The notes beneath the pieces are model-generated. The model did no database searches. It worked only from the letters and a program-made list of their open reading frames with translations, and had not been told where the DNA came from. Shown here piece after piece: positions 7,912 through 15,945 of a DNA stretch of 48,514 bases (positions within the stretch are counted from its first letter, which is position 1; each line of letters starts with the position of its first letter). The position numbers and the translations under genes are program-made. This DNA is from Patescibacteria group bacterium (lineage in GTDB: Bacteria > Patescibacteriota > Minisyncoccia > UBA6257 > UBA9933): NCBI GenBank assembly GCA_030017615.1, contig JASEIG010000005.1, positions 1-48,514 on the forward strand, given 5' to 3'.

Positions 7912-8253
7912 ATGATTGAAAAAGAACAAATTGAAAAATTAAAAAACGCGTTGGAAGAACGAAAAAAGTTTTTAGAAAGCGAAATAAAAAGATTAAGCAG
8001 TGTGCCTGATTTTGGCGATGACATTGATTCCGGAGAAGAAGCGGATGAAAGCGCAGGATTTGGGAATCAACTGGCTTTGGCGCAAACTTTTAAAGAAGAA
8101 GTTGCCGATATAGAGACAGCTTTTAATAAGATAGATAGAGGAAAATACGGCATTTGCGAAATTTGTAAAAATGAAATTTCTTTCAGTCTTTTGGAAACAG
8201 ATCCGTCTTCAAAAATGTGTCGGGAATGCAAATTAAATTTGATTAAAGAATAG
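7912..8253 (+). CDS. DksA/TraR-family zinc-finger protein
   Basis: 113 residues. An N-terminal coiled coil (about 1-40) with the acidic DFGDDIDSGEEADES segment is followed by a C4 zinc finger: C82-x2-C85 (CEIC) and C103-x2-C106 (CREC). GKYGIC is the typical entry to the finger. Family members bind RNA polymerase through the secondary channel and adjust promoter use, often with ppGpp. The length fits the short DksA/TraR class. Probably co-transcribed with the upstream tail-anchored gene. Confidence 0.85.
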   Translation: MIEKEQIEKLKNALEERKKFLESEIKRLSSVPDFGDDIDSGEEADESAGFGNQLALAQTFKEEVADIETAFNKIDRGKYGICEICKNEISFSLLETDPSSKMCRECKLNLIKE

Positions 8254-8329
8254 GTTGAAATTATTACCCGCGAATTTTTAAATGCGGTTGATTTCGTAAC
8301 GGGTTTTGCGGTTTGTAAACAGCGCAGAA

Positions 8330-9862
8330 ATGTCAAAAAATTTTTCCAAAATTTATTCGGCGGAACTTGAAGGTATTGAAGCAAAATTGATTGAAGTGGA
8401 GACCGACATAAACGTCGGTCTTCATTCGTTTAACATTGTCGGGCTGGCGGATAAAGCGTTAAGCGAAGCGAAAGAAAGAGTTAACGCGGCACTGAAAAAT
8501 TCTAATATCAAACCGCCTAATCGCGAAAACAGGAGAATTACGGTTAATTTGGCGCCAGCCGATGTTAAAAAAACCGGTTCGCAGTATGATTTGGCGATTG
8601 CGGTCGGTTATTTGTTGGCGACAAAACAGATTAAAAATTTTGACACAAGAAATAAAATTTTTGCGGGAGAACTTTCGTTGGAAGGAAATTTGAGGCCAAT
8701 CAGCGGAGTTTTGGCTATCGCCAGACTGGCAAAAAAATCCGGATTTGAATTTTTATTTGCGCCGAAAGAAAACGCTTTGGAGGCGGCGATTATAAAAGGA
8801 ATAAAAGTAATCCCTGTTTTAAATTTAGCTGAACTTATAGACCATTTAGAAGAACGATTTATAATAAGCGCTCAATCTGCAACCGAACTTCCGGCTGATT
8901 TGGACGACCCAATTATGGATATTTCAGAAATAAAAGGACAGGAAAGCGCGAAAAGAGCCATGATGATCGCGGCGGCGGGCGGGCACAATATTTTAATGGT
9001 CGGGTCTCCGGGCGGAGGAAAAACTATGTTGGCGCAAGCGCTGGCTTCAATACTTCCGCCGCTTTCATTAGATGAAGCGATAGAAGTAACGCAGATTTAC
9101 AGCAGTTCGGGAGTTCTAAAGGAAAGTTTTCTTTCAAGACGACCGTTTAGGGCGCCGCATCATACGGCTTCTACAATTTCAGTGATTGGAGGAGGAGCCA
9201 ACCCTAAACCCGGCGAAATAAGTTTGGCTCACAGAGGAGTTTTATTTCTTGATGAAATTCCGGAATTCAGGCGTGATTTATTGGAGTCGTTAAGACAGCC
9301 GCTTGAAAACGGGAGCGTATGCGTTTCCCGCGCGAAGAGCATTTTGAATTTTCCGGCAAAATTTACGCTGGTTGCGGCTATGAACCCGTGTCCGTGCGGA
9401 TATTATGGAGATTCGGAAAAAGAGTGCAGGTGTAGCGCGCACGAGGTCTTCAGATATCAAAAAAAAATTTCAGGTCCGCTGTTGGACAGAATTGATATTC
9501 AATTGAATGTTCCGCGCGTGAAGGTTGAAGAGTTAACTAAAAAACGCGAAACGAAATCTTCACAGAAGTTGAAACAAAAAGTGATTAAAGCCAGAATGAT
9601 TCAATCGGAAAGGTTTAAAAAATTAGGAAAGAAGATTTATTTAAATTCAGAAATGTCGTCAAAGATGGCGGATGAAGCGATAAATTTTGATTTAGAGGGG
9701 CAAAATTTTTTGAAAAATATTTTAGAAAAATCTTTTATATCGGCAAGGGGATATTACAGAATTTTAAAAACCGCGAGAACGATTGCGGATTTGGAGGAAT
9801 CGGAAAACGTGAAATCGGAACATTTGGCGGAGGCGTTTCAATATAGAATTAGAGAATCGTAA
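8330..9862 (+). CDS. comM: YifB/ComM-family AAA+ ATPase (Mg-chelatase-like)
   Basis: 510 residues from the ATG at 8330; an upstream TTG at 8306 is open but less likely. The N-terminal ChlI-like domain (NVGLHSFNIVGLADKALSEAKERV) precedes the Mg-chelatase AAA+ domain. Walker A is GSPGGGKT (225-232), Walker B LFLDEIPE with D308-E309. The region CPCGYYGDSEKECRCS carries the conserved cysteines of the family, and the C-terminal helical lid ends in RTIADLEES. ComM is a hexameric helicase that drives branch migration during integration of imported DNA in natural transformation. Here it may support DNA uptake together with type IV-like systems. Confidence 0.92.
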   Translation: MSKNFSKIYSAELEGIEAKLIEVETDINVGLHSFNIVGLADKALSEAKERVNAALKNSNIKPPNRENRRITVNLAPADVKKTGSQYDLAIAVGYLLATKQIKNFDTRNKIFAGELSLEGNLRPISGVLAIARLAKKSGFEFLFAPKENALEAAIIKGIKVIPVLNLAELIDHLEERFIISAQSATELPADLDDPIMDISEIKGQESAKRAMMIAAAGGHNILMVGSPGGGKTMLAQALASILPPLSLDEAIEVTQIYSSSGVLKESFLSRRPFRAPHHTASTISVIGGGANPKPGEISLAHRGVLFLDEIPEFRRDLLESLRQPLENGSVCVSRAKSILNFPAKFTLVAAMNPCPCGYYGDSEKECRCSAHEVFRYQKKISGPLLDRIDIQLNVPRVKVEELTKKRETKSSQKLKQKVIKARMIQSERFKKLGKKIYLNSEMSSKMADEAINFDLEGQNFLKNILEKSFISARGYYRILKTARTIADLEESENVKSEHLAEAFQYRIRES

Positions 9863-9890
9863 TCGGGTAATTTAATAGTTAAGTAAAAAA

Positions 9891-9915
9891 ACAGAGCGGC
9901 AACATGCCGCTCTGT
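9891..9915 (-). terminator. terminator of the minus-strand hypothetical gene
   Basis: ACAGAGCGGCA / TGCCGCTCTGT, an 11-bp stem with a 3-nt loop. On the minus strand it is followed by a run of seven T and starts 4 nt after the stop of the gene ending at 9919. The plus strand lacks a T-run. Confidence 0.8.
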
Positions 9916-9918
9916 GTA

Positions 9919-10374
9919 TTATGTAGTCATAAAATTTATTTGACCCAAAATTCTTTTGAAATCCGAATAATCAGTTTGAAAATTCATAAATCTTGAATCT
10001 TTACCAAATTCTGTGACAGTTATCCAACATCCCTTTCCTGTTTGGAAATGAGGCATATCAATTATCACTCGGTTGCCTAAATTTCTCCTGATTTCCGAAA
10101 TAAATGTTCCTAAATATTCCGGAATTTTTCTGATTGTGCATGAATGGCAGTAGAAAATTGTTTTTGATATAAGAATGACCGGCGCAGGGAGTACTGAATA
10201 AGTTCTGGGATCGATACCAAGCACAACTCTGACGCACGGCTCGATTACAACACATGTGTTAGAAAATTTGTATGCCACCGTTTTATCACAGCACCTGGTT
10301 TTTAAAGCGGTATGAGGCTTGAAAATATCTTTCTTTATTATTTCCGGCAAATCCAATAGCGCATAATCTTTCAT
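9919..10374 (-). CDS. hypothetical protein with strong Shine-Dalgarno site
   Basis: 151 residues if started at the ATG at 10374, which has GGAGG at 10384-10380 five nt upstream. An ATG at 10386 is open but overlaps that site, so the downstream start is preferred. No known family. It contains several cysteines (TRCCDK near 28, CVVIEPCV, YCHSC near 96), which could bind metal or form disulfides. There is no signal peptide or membrane helix. It has its own terminator and runs against its neighbours. With the gene at 43899, it is one of only two genes in the window with a clear Shine-Dalgarno site, which may mean a different origin or high expression. Confidence 0.7.
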   Translation of the reverse strand: MKDYALLDLPEIIKKDIFKPHTALKTRCCDKTVAYKFSNTCVVIEPCVRVVLGIDPRTYSVLPAPVILISKTIFYCHSCTIRKIPEYLGTFISEIRRNLGNRVIIDMPHFQTGKGCWITVTEFGKDSRFMNFQTDYSDFKRILGQINFMTT

Positions 10375-10464
10375 AAATCCCTCCATTTTTAGTTTTAAAA
10401 GATTTATACATTTAAAGTATAATTGTTAAATTATTTAATAATCTATAAAATAAGTCAATAATTT

Positions 10465-12267
10465 ATGCTTGATTTAAATCCAAAACAAAAAGAAGCGGCG
10501 GAGCATATGAACGGACCGCTTTTAATAGTGGCCGGAGCGGGATCGGGAAAAACAAGAACTCTTACAAGCAGGGTCGGTTTTTTGCTGGAAAGAAAAATTT
10601 CTCCGGAAAATATTTTAGCCATAACGTTTACAAATAAAGCGGCGGAAGAAATGAAAAAAAGGGTTAATTTGTTAGTCAGTAAATTAGTTAATTTGGGCCA
10701 ATTAACTAATCAACTAATTAACGAAAAACTAACTATAGGGACGTTTCATTCGCTTGGCGCGAGAATTTTAAAAGCTGAAGCAAAATATTTAAAACGAACG
10801 TCCAATTTCACAATTTTTGACAGTGACGATTCCAAATCGCTCATAAAAAAAACAGTCAAAAATTTTAATTTAAGCGAAAAAGAAAAGAAAAGAACATCTT
10901 CGATTTTTTTACAGAAGGAATTTTCAAGAATCAAGGATGAATTAATTAATATGGACGATTACGACGACGAGCTTGTGGCGGAACTTTTTAAAGAATACGA
11001 AAAAGAACTTCAGAGAAATAATGCGTTTGATTTTGACGATTTAATTGAAAAACCTGTTAGAATTTTTTTGCGAAATCAGGATGTGTTAGAAAAATATCAG
11101 GAAAGATTCAAATTTATTTTAGTGGACGAATATCAGGACACAAATACTTCGCAATACTATCTGATTAAACTGCTTGCCAAAAAACACAAAAATTTAAGCG
11201 TAGTAGGAGACGACCAGCAATCCATTTTCAAGTTCAGAGGGTCGGATTTCAGAAATTTTTTGAATTTTGACAAAGATTGGCCGAACGCGAAAGTGATTTT
11301 ACTTGAGCAGAATTATCGGTCAACTTCCAATATTATAGAAGGGGCTTCGTCGGTTATTGTCAACAATACCTATCAAAAATCAAAAAAACTTTGGACTGAC
11401 AATCCGGAAGGAGAACTTATTAAAATTATTGAACATAACGATTCGGATGCGGAAGCTTTTTGGGTGGTGAATCAAATTAAAACCAATAAAATCTCCGATT
11501 TAGAAAAATCGTCGGCGATTTTATACAGAACGAACGCGCAATCGCGCGCGATTGAACAAGCTTTGATTGAAGAGAATGTTCCGTACCAGATTTTTGGCGG
11601 GATGCGTTTTTATGACAGAAAGGAAATTAAAGACGTGATTGCGGCGTTAAAATACGCTTTAAACCCGAGCGATACGGTAAATTTAGACAGATTGAATAAA
11701 AGTTTTGTAAAAAAAATTTATGAGGAATTAAAAAACGGGTTGTTAAAAAAATCAGATTATAAACCTATGGAACTGATAGGATATTTTTTACAAACTGCGG
11801 ACTATTTTGATTATTTGAACAAAAATCACACAAATGGAATTGAAAGAATTGAAAATGTGAAAGAATTAATTGAATTTGCCGCGACTTTTGAAAACCTTTC
11901 CGAATTTATTGAAAGAATTTCGCTTTTGCAGTCAACTGACAATGTAAAAAGAAAAGACGCGCATAAATTCGGAGGAAAATTTGTAAACCTTATGACGGTT
12001 CATTTGGCAAAAGGGATGGAATTTGATTCGGTATATATAATCGGGGCGAACGAAGGATTATTGCCGCACCAGATGTCTCTTTATAGCGATATGGAAGTGG
12101 AAGAGGAAAGACGGCTGATATATGTCGCGATGACAAGGGCAAAAAAAGAATTATTTGTTAATTTTTATCATACGCCGTCAAGATTTCTTTTTGAAATTAC
12201 TCCGCAATTCACGGAATTTATCGGTAGAAAAAATCTGAATGACGAAGAAAGATATATTGAATGGTAA
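10465..12267 (+). CDS. UvrD/PcrA-family superfamily 1 DNA helicase
   Basis: 600 residues, shorter than the usual 700-plus. Motif I is AGAGSGKT (23-30), Ia ITFTNKAAEEM, II VDEYQD (D221-E222), III GDDQQSIFKFRGS, IV EQNYRS, V VHLAKGMEFDSVYI (HLAKG instead of the usual HSAKG), VI RRLIYVAMTRAKKEL. The shortening is mainly in the 2B subdomain and the C-terminus. A 3'-5' helicase in repair and replication-fork clearance is expected. Between Ia and Ib, residues about 70-86 (SKLVNLGQLTNQLINE) are encoded by a hairpin-forming heptamer element. A weak TATAAA lies about 20 nt upstream of the ATG. Confidence 0.93.
   Translation: MLDLNPKQKEAAEHMNGPLLIVAGAGSGKTRTLTSRVGFLLERKISPENILAITFTNKAAEEMKKRVNLLVSKLVNLGQLTNQLINEKLTIGTFHSLGARILKAEAKYLKRTSNFTIFDSDDSKSLIKKTVKNFNLSEKEKKRTSSIFLQKEFSRIKDELINMDDYDDELVAELFKEYEKELQRNNAFDFDDLIEKPVRIFLRNQDVLEKYQERFKFILVDEYQDTNTSQYYLIKLLAKKHKNLSVVGDDQQSIFKFRGSDFRNFLNFDKDWPNAKVILLEQNYRSTSNIIEGASSVIVNNTYQKSKKLWTDNPEGELIKIIEHNDSDAEAFWVVNQIKTNKISDLEKSSAILYRTNAQSRAIEQALIEENVPYQIFGGMRFYDRKEIKDVIAALKYALNPSDTVNLDRLNKSFVKKIYEELKNGLLKKSDYKPMELIGYFLQTADYFDYLNKNHTNGIERIENVKELIEFAATFENLSEFIERISLLQSTDNVKRKDAHKFGGKFVNLMTVHLAKGMEFDSVYIIGANEGLLPHQMSLYSDMEVEEERRLIYVAMTRAKKELFVNFYHTPSRFLFEITPQFTEFIGRKNLNDEERYIEW
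10671..10722 (+). repeat. hairpin heptamer element inside the uvrD-like gene
   Basis: The left arm 10671-10693 and the right arm 10700-10722 are imperfect inverted repeats of 23 nt (GTTAGTCAGTAAATTAGTT against GTTAATTAGTTGATTAGTT) around TGGGCC. Heptamers such as TAATCAA and CTAATTA recur. In frame. Confidence 0.7.
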
Positions 12268-12333
12268 TTGCATGACTTTTCATAATATTATGTTTTCATA
12301 ATGTTATGATGGCAATAATGCAAAGATTTGAAG

Positions 12334-12371
12334 TTTAGCACTTGAGCGACGATAGTTTAGCAAGTGCTAAA
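12334..12371. repeat. hairpin in the uvrD-ksgA gap
   Basis: TTTAGCACTTG (12334-12344) pairs with CAAGTGCTAAA (12361-12371), an 11-bp stem with a 16-nt loop. No T-run, so not an obvious terminator. Confidence 0.5.
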
Positions 12372-12438
12372 GGAGCTAAATCACTAAGATATTAAAATAT
12401 TAAGGAATACTTAAAATATTAAGAATTTAACATTATTT

Positions 12439-13272
12439 ATGGGTGAAAGATTGGGACAACATTTTTTGAGAAATCAAATAAAGCTTGGGAAAATTGCGGA
12501 GGCAGTTGATTTGGAATCCTGCGATGTTGTTGTTGAAATCGGGCCGGGGCATGGGGAATTAACCGAGGCGGTTATTGCAAGATTGCAAGATTTAAAAATT
12601 AAAAATTATAAGATGATTTTGATTGAAAAAGATAAAAATCTTGCAGAATTTTTAAAAAATAAATTTAAAGAAGAAAAAAATATTGAGATTATAAAAGGGG
12701 ACGCGCTGGAGGAAATTAAAAGTCAGTCCGCCAGCTGGCGGATAAAAATAAAAAATAGAAATAAAAAATCAGATATAATCGGTAATTTGAAAATTGTCGG
12801 GAATATCCCGTATTACATAACGGGGTATCTCTTGAGAATTATCGGGAATTTGAAATATAAACCGAAATTAGTTGTTTTTACAATCCAAAAAGAAGTTGCC
12901 GAGAGAATTTGCGTTTCCGCTCCGAAGATGAATTTGCTCGCGGCGAGCGTGCAAGTATGGGCAAAACCGAAAATTGTATTAAAACTTCCAAAGGGAGATT
13001 TTAACCCGTCTCCTAAAGTTGATTCGGCAACCTTAAAACTAACAACCCATAACCTACAACCCACAACAGAAGAGCTAAGGCATTATTTTAAGTTTATTAA
13101 AATTTTATTCAAGCAACCAAGAAAAACAATCTTAAACAACTTACGACACATGACCGATAACCAACGAATTTTGGAAGATAAAATCAAATTAGTCGGAGTT
13201 GACCCGAATATGCGTCCTCAAGACCTTAAATTAGAGAAAATTATGAAGTTATCCCGGTTAATATCACTTTAA
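12439..13272 (+). CDS. rsmA: 16S rRNA (adenine-N6,N6) dimethyltransferase KsgA/RsmA
   Basis: 277 residues. GQHFL at 6-10, the SAM-binding EIGPGHGELT at 33-42, and NIPYYI at 122-127 (motif IV, catalytic) identify KsgA, which dimethylates two adjacent adenines in the 16S 3' hairpin during late 30S assembly. The family C-terminal helical domain is present (FKQPRKTILNNL). Two insertions look foreign: SASW at about 97-101 from a perfect CCGCCAGCTGGCGG palindrome, and LTTHNLQPTTEEL near 200-212 from a heptamer array. Both lie in probable surface loops. A hairpin of A/T-rich 8-mers fills the gap before the start. Confidence 0.95.
   Translation: MGERLGQHFLRNQIKLGKIAEAVDLESCDVVVEIGPGHGELTEAVIARLQDLKIKNYKMILIEKDKNLAEFLKNKFKEEKNIEIIKGDALEEIKSQSASWRIKIKNRNKKSDIIGNLKIVGNIPYYITGYLLRIIGNLKYKPKLVVFTIQKEVAERICVSAPKMNLLAASVQVWAKPKIVLKLPKGDFNPSPKVDSATLKLTTHNLQPTTEELRHYFKFIKILFKQPRKTILNNLRHMTDNQRILEDKIKLVGVDPNMRPQDLKLEKIMKLSRLISL
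12727..12742. repeat. CCGCCAGCTGGCGG palindrome inside ksgA
   Basis: A perfect 16-bp palindrome TCCGCCAGCTGGCGGA, far richer in GC than its surroundings. A related GC-rich hairpin (CGCCCGCC GACA GGCAGGCG) is in the GxxExxY cassette at 21175-21194. Confidence 0.6.
13040..13067 (+). repeat. heptamer array inside ksgA
   Basis: TAACAAC, CCATAAC, CTACAAC, CCACAAC. Near-identical to the array in valS at 40717-40744. Confidence 0.75.
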
Positions 13273-13638
13273 CTAAAGTGGAAATTAAAATTTCCAAAAA
13301 AGCTTATTAAGTATTTTTCAGTCACAAAATACTTAATAAGGGCTTAATAAAGTCATAGTTTTGATTTCTCAAAATTTTAATTCCTCAAAAAACACTGCCT
13401 TAATCCTCCTCCTATTTCTAAAGTTTTCTAAAATAATTTATAATTTTGTCGTCATTGGCAATTTTCGGCTATCGTCATTATCGATTTTTCGGCTTTTGCC
13501 GAAAAACTCTAAATAATATTACCGAATTATCGTTTTTTAAGTTTAACAGAATATAAGCGCAGAAGAACATACTTGGAGCAATATTGCTGGGTTATCAACA
13601 TTGTTTTGATATTGCGCGAATGGTATAATTTTATGTAA
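13273..13638. other. 366-bp intergenic region upstream of the T4SS-like block
   Basis: No gene seen. It contains a strong hairpin just after ksgA (13303-13317 CTTATTAAGTATTTT against 13327-13340), a second hairpin TTTTTCGGC/GCCGAAAAA at 13485-13506, and the promoter at 13601-13629. Confidence 0.6.
13601..13629 (+). promoter_or_regulatory. promoter of the T4SS-like block
   Basis: TTGTTT (13601-13606), 17-bp spacer, TATAAT (13624-13629). The ATG at 13639 is 10 nt after the -10 box, so the mRNA is predicted to be leaderless or nearly so. Confidence 0.65.
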
Positions 13639-14463
13639 ATGAACCGAATTAAAATTGCGGCGGTGTTTTTAATAATCGGGGCGGGTGTTATCGGCGCTTA
13701 TTTAATCGCGCAAAATCCTGCTGTCGGGAATAAATCAATCAGCGATAACCCCGACACAAAATCTTCGCTGGCAAACATCAATCCGATCAAATGGGTGGAA
13801 AGTTTAGTTGCTCCGGATTATAATTTAAAGAATGTAAACGAAAAAAGTAAAATTAAATCCGATAATTTGACCAATTTGGTTGCGTCTTCAATGTTTAACA
13901 AAATGAAAGAAGCGGACCAAAGCGGAAACAATCCTTTCGGGTCTGTTGATTATTTAAACGACAGCGGCGCGCAACAGTTGCTGGAAGAATACTTAAACTT
14001 TGACCAGTATTTTTCCGGTTTGGATAAAAAATATCTAAAAATATCAAATAATAATTCAAAAGAATCAAAAATCGCTTATCTTCAAAATATAGAAAGAATA
14101 TCAGACAACAGGTTGCGCGATTCCAATCTTCTTATTAAATCGGGTTCGCAGATTAAGAGCGACATAAACGACGACTGTTTTATAAAAAAGGGGATGTCTT
14201 TAAATTATCAAAGAGCTCAACTGAACCAGGAATTGTTCAATGATTACAGCAGTTTGGAAGTGCCTTCCGATTGGGCGGATTTTCAAAAGAAAATGCTGGT
14301 TCATTTTAAAATTGCCCAGCTGGTTTATTCGTCGCTGGCTAATTGCGCGAACGACCCGATGAAAGCTTCTTTGTTCGCGGAGAAACTGCCCGATTTATTT
14401 AGCAGTTCAATTGAAATTAATAAATTATTAACTCAACAATACGAAGAAGTTCAAAAATTATGA
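13639..14463 (+). CDS. membrane-anchored hypothetical protein, first gene of T4SS-like block
   Basis: 274 residues: an N-terminal membrane anchor (about 5-24, uncleaved or signal peptide) and a helical extracytoplasmic domain of about 240 residues. It has only two cysteines, in DDCFIKKG and LANCAND, which might pair. No recognised domain. Its stop overlaps the start of the next gene (ATGA), and the operon continues into VirB6/VirB4-type genes, so a role in the envelope-spanning machine is inferred from context only. Confidence 0.7.
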   Translation: MNRIKIAAVFLIIGAGVIGAYLIAQNPAVGNKSISDNPDTKSSLANINPIKWVESLVAPDYNLKNVNEKSKIKSDNLTNLVASSMFNKMKEADQSGNNPFGSVDYLNDSGAQQLLEEYLNFDQYFSGLDKKYLKISNNNSKESKIAYLQNIERISDNRLRDSNLLIKSGSQIKSDINDDCFIKKGMSLNYQRAQLNQELFNDYSSLEVPSDWADFQKKMLVHFKIAQLVYSSLANCANDPMKASLFAEKLPDLFSSSIEINKLLTQQYEEVQKL

Positions 14464-15944
14464 GTGTTTTTAAAAAAGCGGTTATTTTAGGAATTTTAAC
14501 GGTAGTTTTATCGGGTTGTTTTGGCGGTTATTTAAAGAAAACGGAGGCGGCTATGCCAGTTACAAGTACCGAGGTTGCAAGCGTGCCGACAACCGTTCAA
14601 ATAGTTAAAGACATCGGCCAGTGGCTGAAAGAAGATTTAGTGAAAGCTTTGCGCGACGTTATAGCAAAGCGGCTTATTGATTATATCGTTGATGAAACAG
14701 TTAAATGGGTTCAGGGCGGAGGCGAGCCGAAATTCGTGAGCGATTGGAAAGGGTTTGTAAAAGACGCGGGGGATATCGCTTTTGATTCCGTCGCGAAGGA
14801 AACCGGGCTGGCGCGGCTGTGCGAACCGCTGAAAATGCCGACTTTAAACATTGTTCTTTTGCCGACAAAAAGATTCTCGCAAAGAATTGACTGCACTCTG
14901 GATAAAATAGTCAGCAATATCAATAATTTTTATAAAGATTTTCAGAGCGGAGGATGGTTTGCTTACAGCGAGTCGTGGCAACCGAATAATAATTTATACG
15001 GCCAGTTGCTCATAATAGACGATGAAATCACTTTGCGAAAAGGAGTGGAAACAACCGCGGCCAAGAGCGAAGCGGCCGCGGGAAGCGGGTTTTTATCCGT
15101 TAAAAAGTGCGCCGAAATGGATTTTGCCGCGGCGGAAGTTGATATGGAAATAATGAGAACGGAAGCGGGTTACACCGAACAAGATATCGCGGACTATATG
15201 AGCCAAAATTATAATGAAAAAAATTATTGTAAAAAATGGGAAACCCAGACTCCCGGAGACGCTGTCGGAAAAACTGTCGCCAGCGCGCTAACTTCCGACA
15301 AAGAATGGGCAGGCAATATTCAATCGTGGATAGCGACTTTAATTAACGCCGCGATTAACCGTCTTACCACGGAAGGATTGTTGGCGATGAAATCCGCTAT
15401 CAGCGGACAGCCTCAAAGATATTATCCACCGGAATACAGCGGGCTTAGAAGCGGCGAAATTAGCGGACAACAGATTCAAAGCACGGACGATTTGGGGAAA
15501 TTTATGGAGGAGTGGCGGTATATTTCAGATAAGAAGAAACTTGCTTTAAACGCTGCGCAAAAAACAAAAGATATTTATTTGAATTACAGAAGCGGAGGAT
15601 GTTTGCCTGAAATTCCCGACGCTATGATTAATCTTAATTTTGATACGATAGCGAATTTAAACAACGATATTAAAACTTTGGAAAAACAAATTTCGGACGC
15701 GGAGGATATTAAAAATAAACTTATAAGCGCGGCCGATACGCCGGAAGCGCAATATGCGGCGCAACAGGCGTATTCCAAATTTAGCGACAGCAATACAAGT
15801 GTGAGAGAAAAAATTATCACGGGCGACAATAGAAAAGCGGCCGACGAAGAAGTTCAAACTCAAAATTTAGCTTTACAATACGCCCAGACAAAATATGTTT
15901 GCGTTATTAACCAAACAACATCAACGTCCACAACGCCGCAATGA
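14460..15944 (+). CDS. T4SS-associated lipoprotein-like protein
   Basis: 494 residues. The N-terminus has a signal helix (about 5-18) ending in a lipobox-like LSGC, so cysteine 20 may be lipidated. The body is helical, with cysteines in LCEPL, DCTLD, KKCAEMD, YCKKW, SGGCLPE and KYVCVI, and a coiled coil at about 398-425. The C-terminus is Thr/Ser-rich. No named domain recognised. It sits directly before the VirB6/TrbL-like gene with a 1-nt gap, so it is probably part of the same membrane machine. It starts inside the preceding gene's stop (ATGA). Confidence 0.7.
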   Translation: MSVFKKAVILGILTVVLSGCFGGYLKKTEAAMPVTSTEVASVPTTVQIVKDIGQWLKEDLVKALRDVIAKRLIDYIVDETVKWVQGGGEPKFVSDWKGFVKDAGDIAFDSVAKETGLARLCEPLKMPTLNIVLLPTKRFSQRIDCTLDKIVSNINNFYKDFQSGGWFAYSESWQPNNNLYGQLLIIDDEITLRKGVETTAAKSEAAAGSGFLSVKKCAEMDFAAAEVDMEIMRTEAGYTEQDIADYMSQNYNEKNYCKKWETQTPGDAVGKTVASALTSDKEWAGNIQSWIATLINAAINRLTTEGLLAMKSAISGQPQRYYPPEYSGLRSGEISGQQIQSTDDLGKFMEEWRYISDKKKLALNAAQKTKDIYLNYRSGGCLPEIPDAMINLNFDTIANLNNDIKTLEKQISDAEDIKNKLISAADTPEAQYAAQQAYSKFSDSNTSVREKIITGDNRKAADEEVQTQNLALQYAQTKYVCVINQTTSTSTTPQ

Positions 15945-15945
15945 A

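Noticed and set aside
13303-13340. Hairpin after ksgA as a rho-independent terminator
   Set aside because: A strong stem but no T-run follows on the plus strand; kept only as a hairpin in the intergenic note.
15895-15945. Upstream start of the VirB6-like gene at 15895
   Set aside because: It would overlap the preceding gene by 50 nt and place a polar stretch before a clean signal peptide; the ATG at 15946 is preferred.
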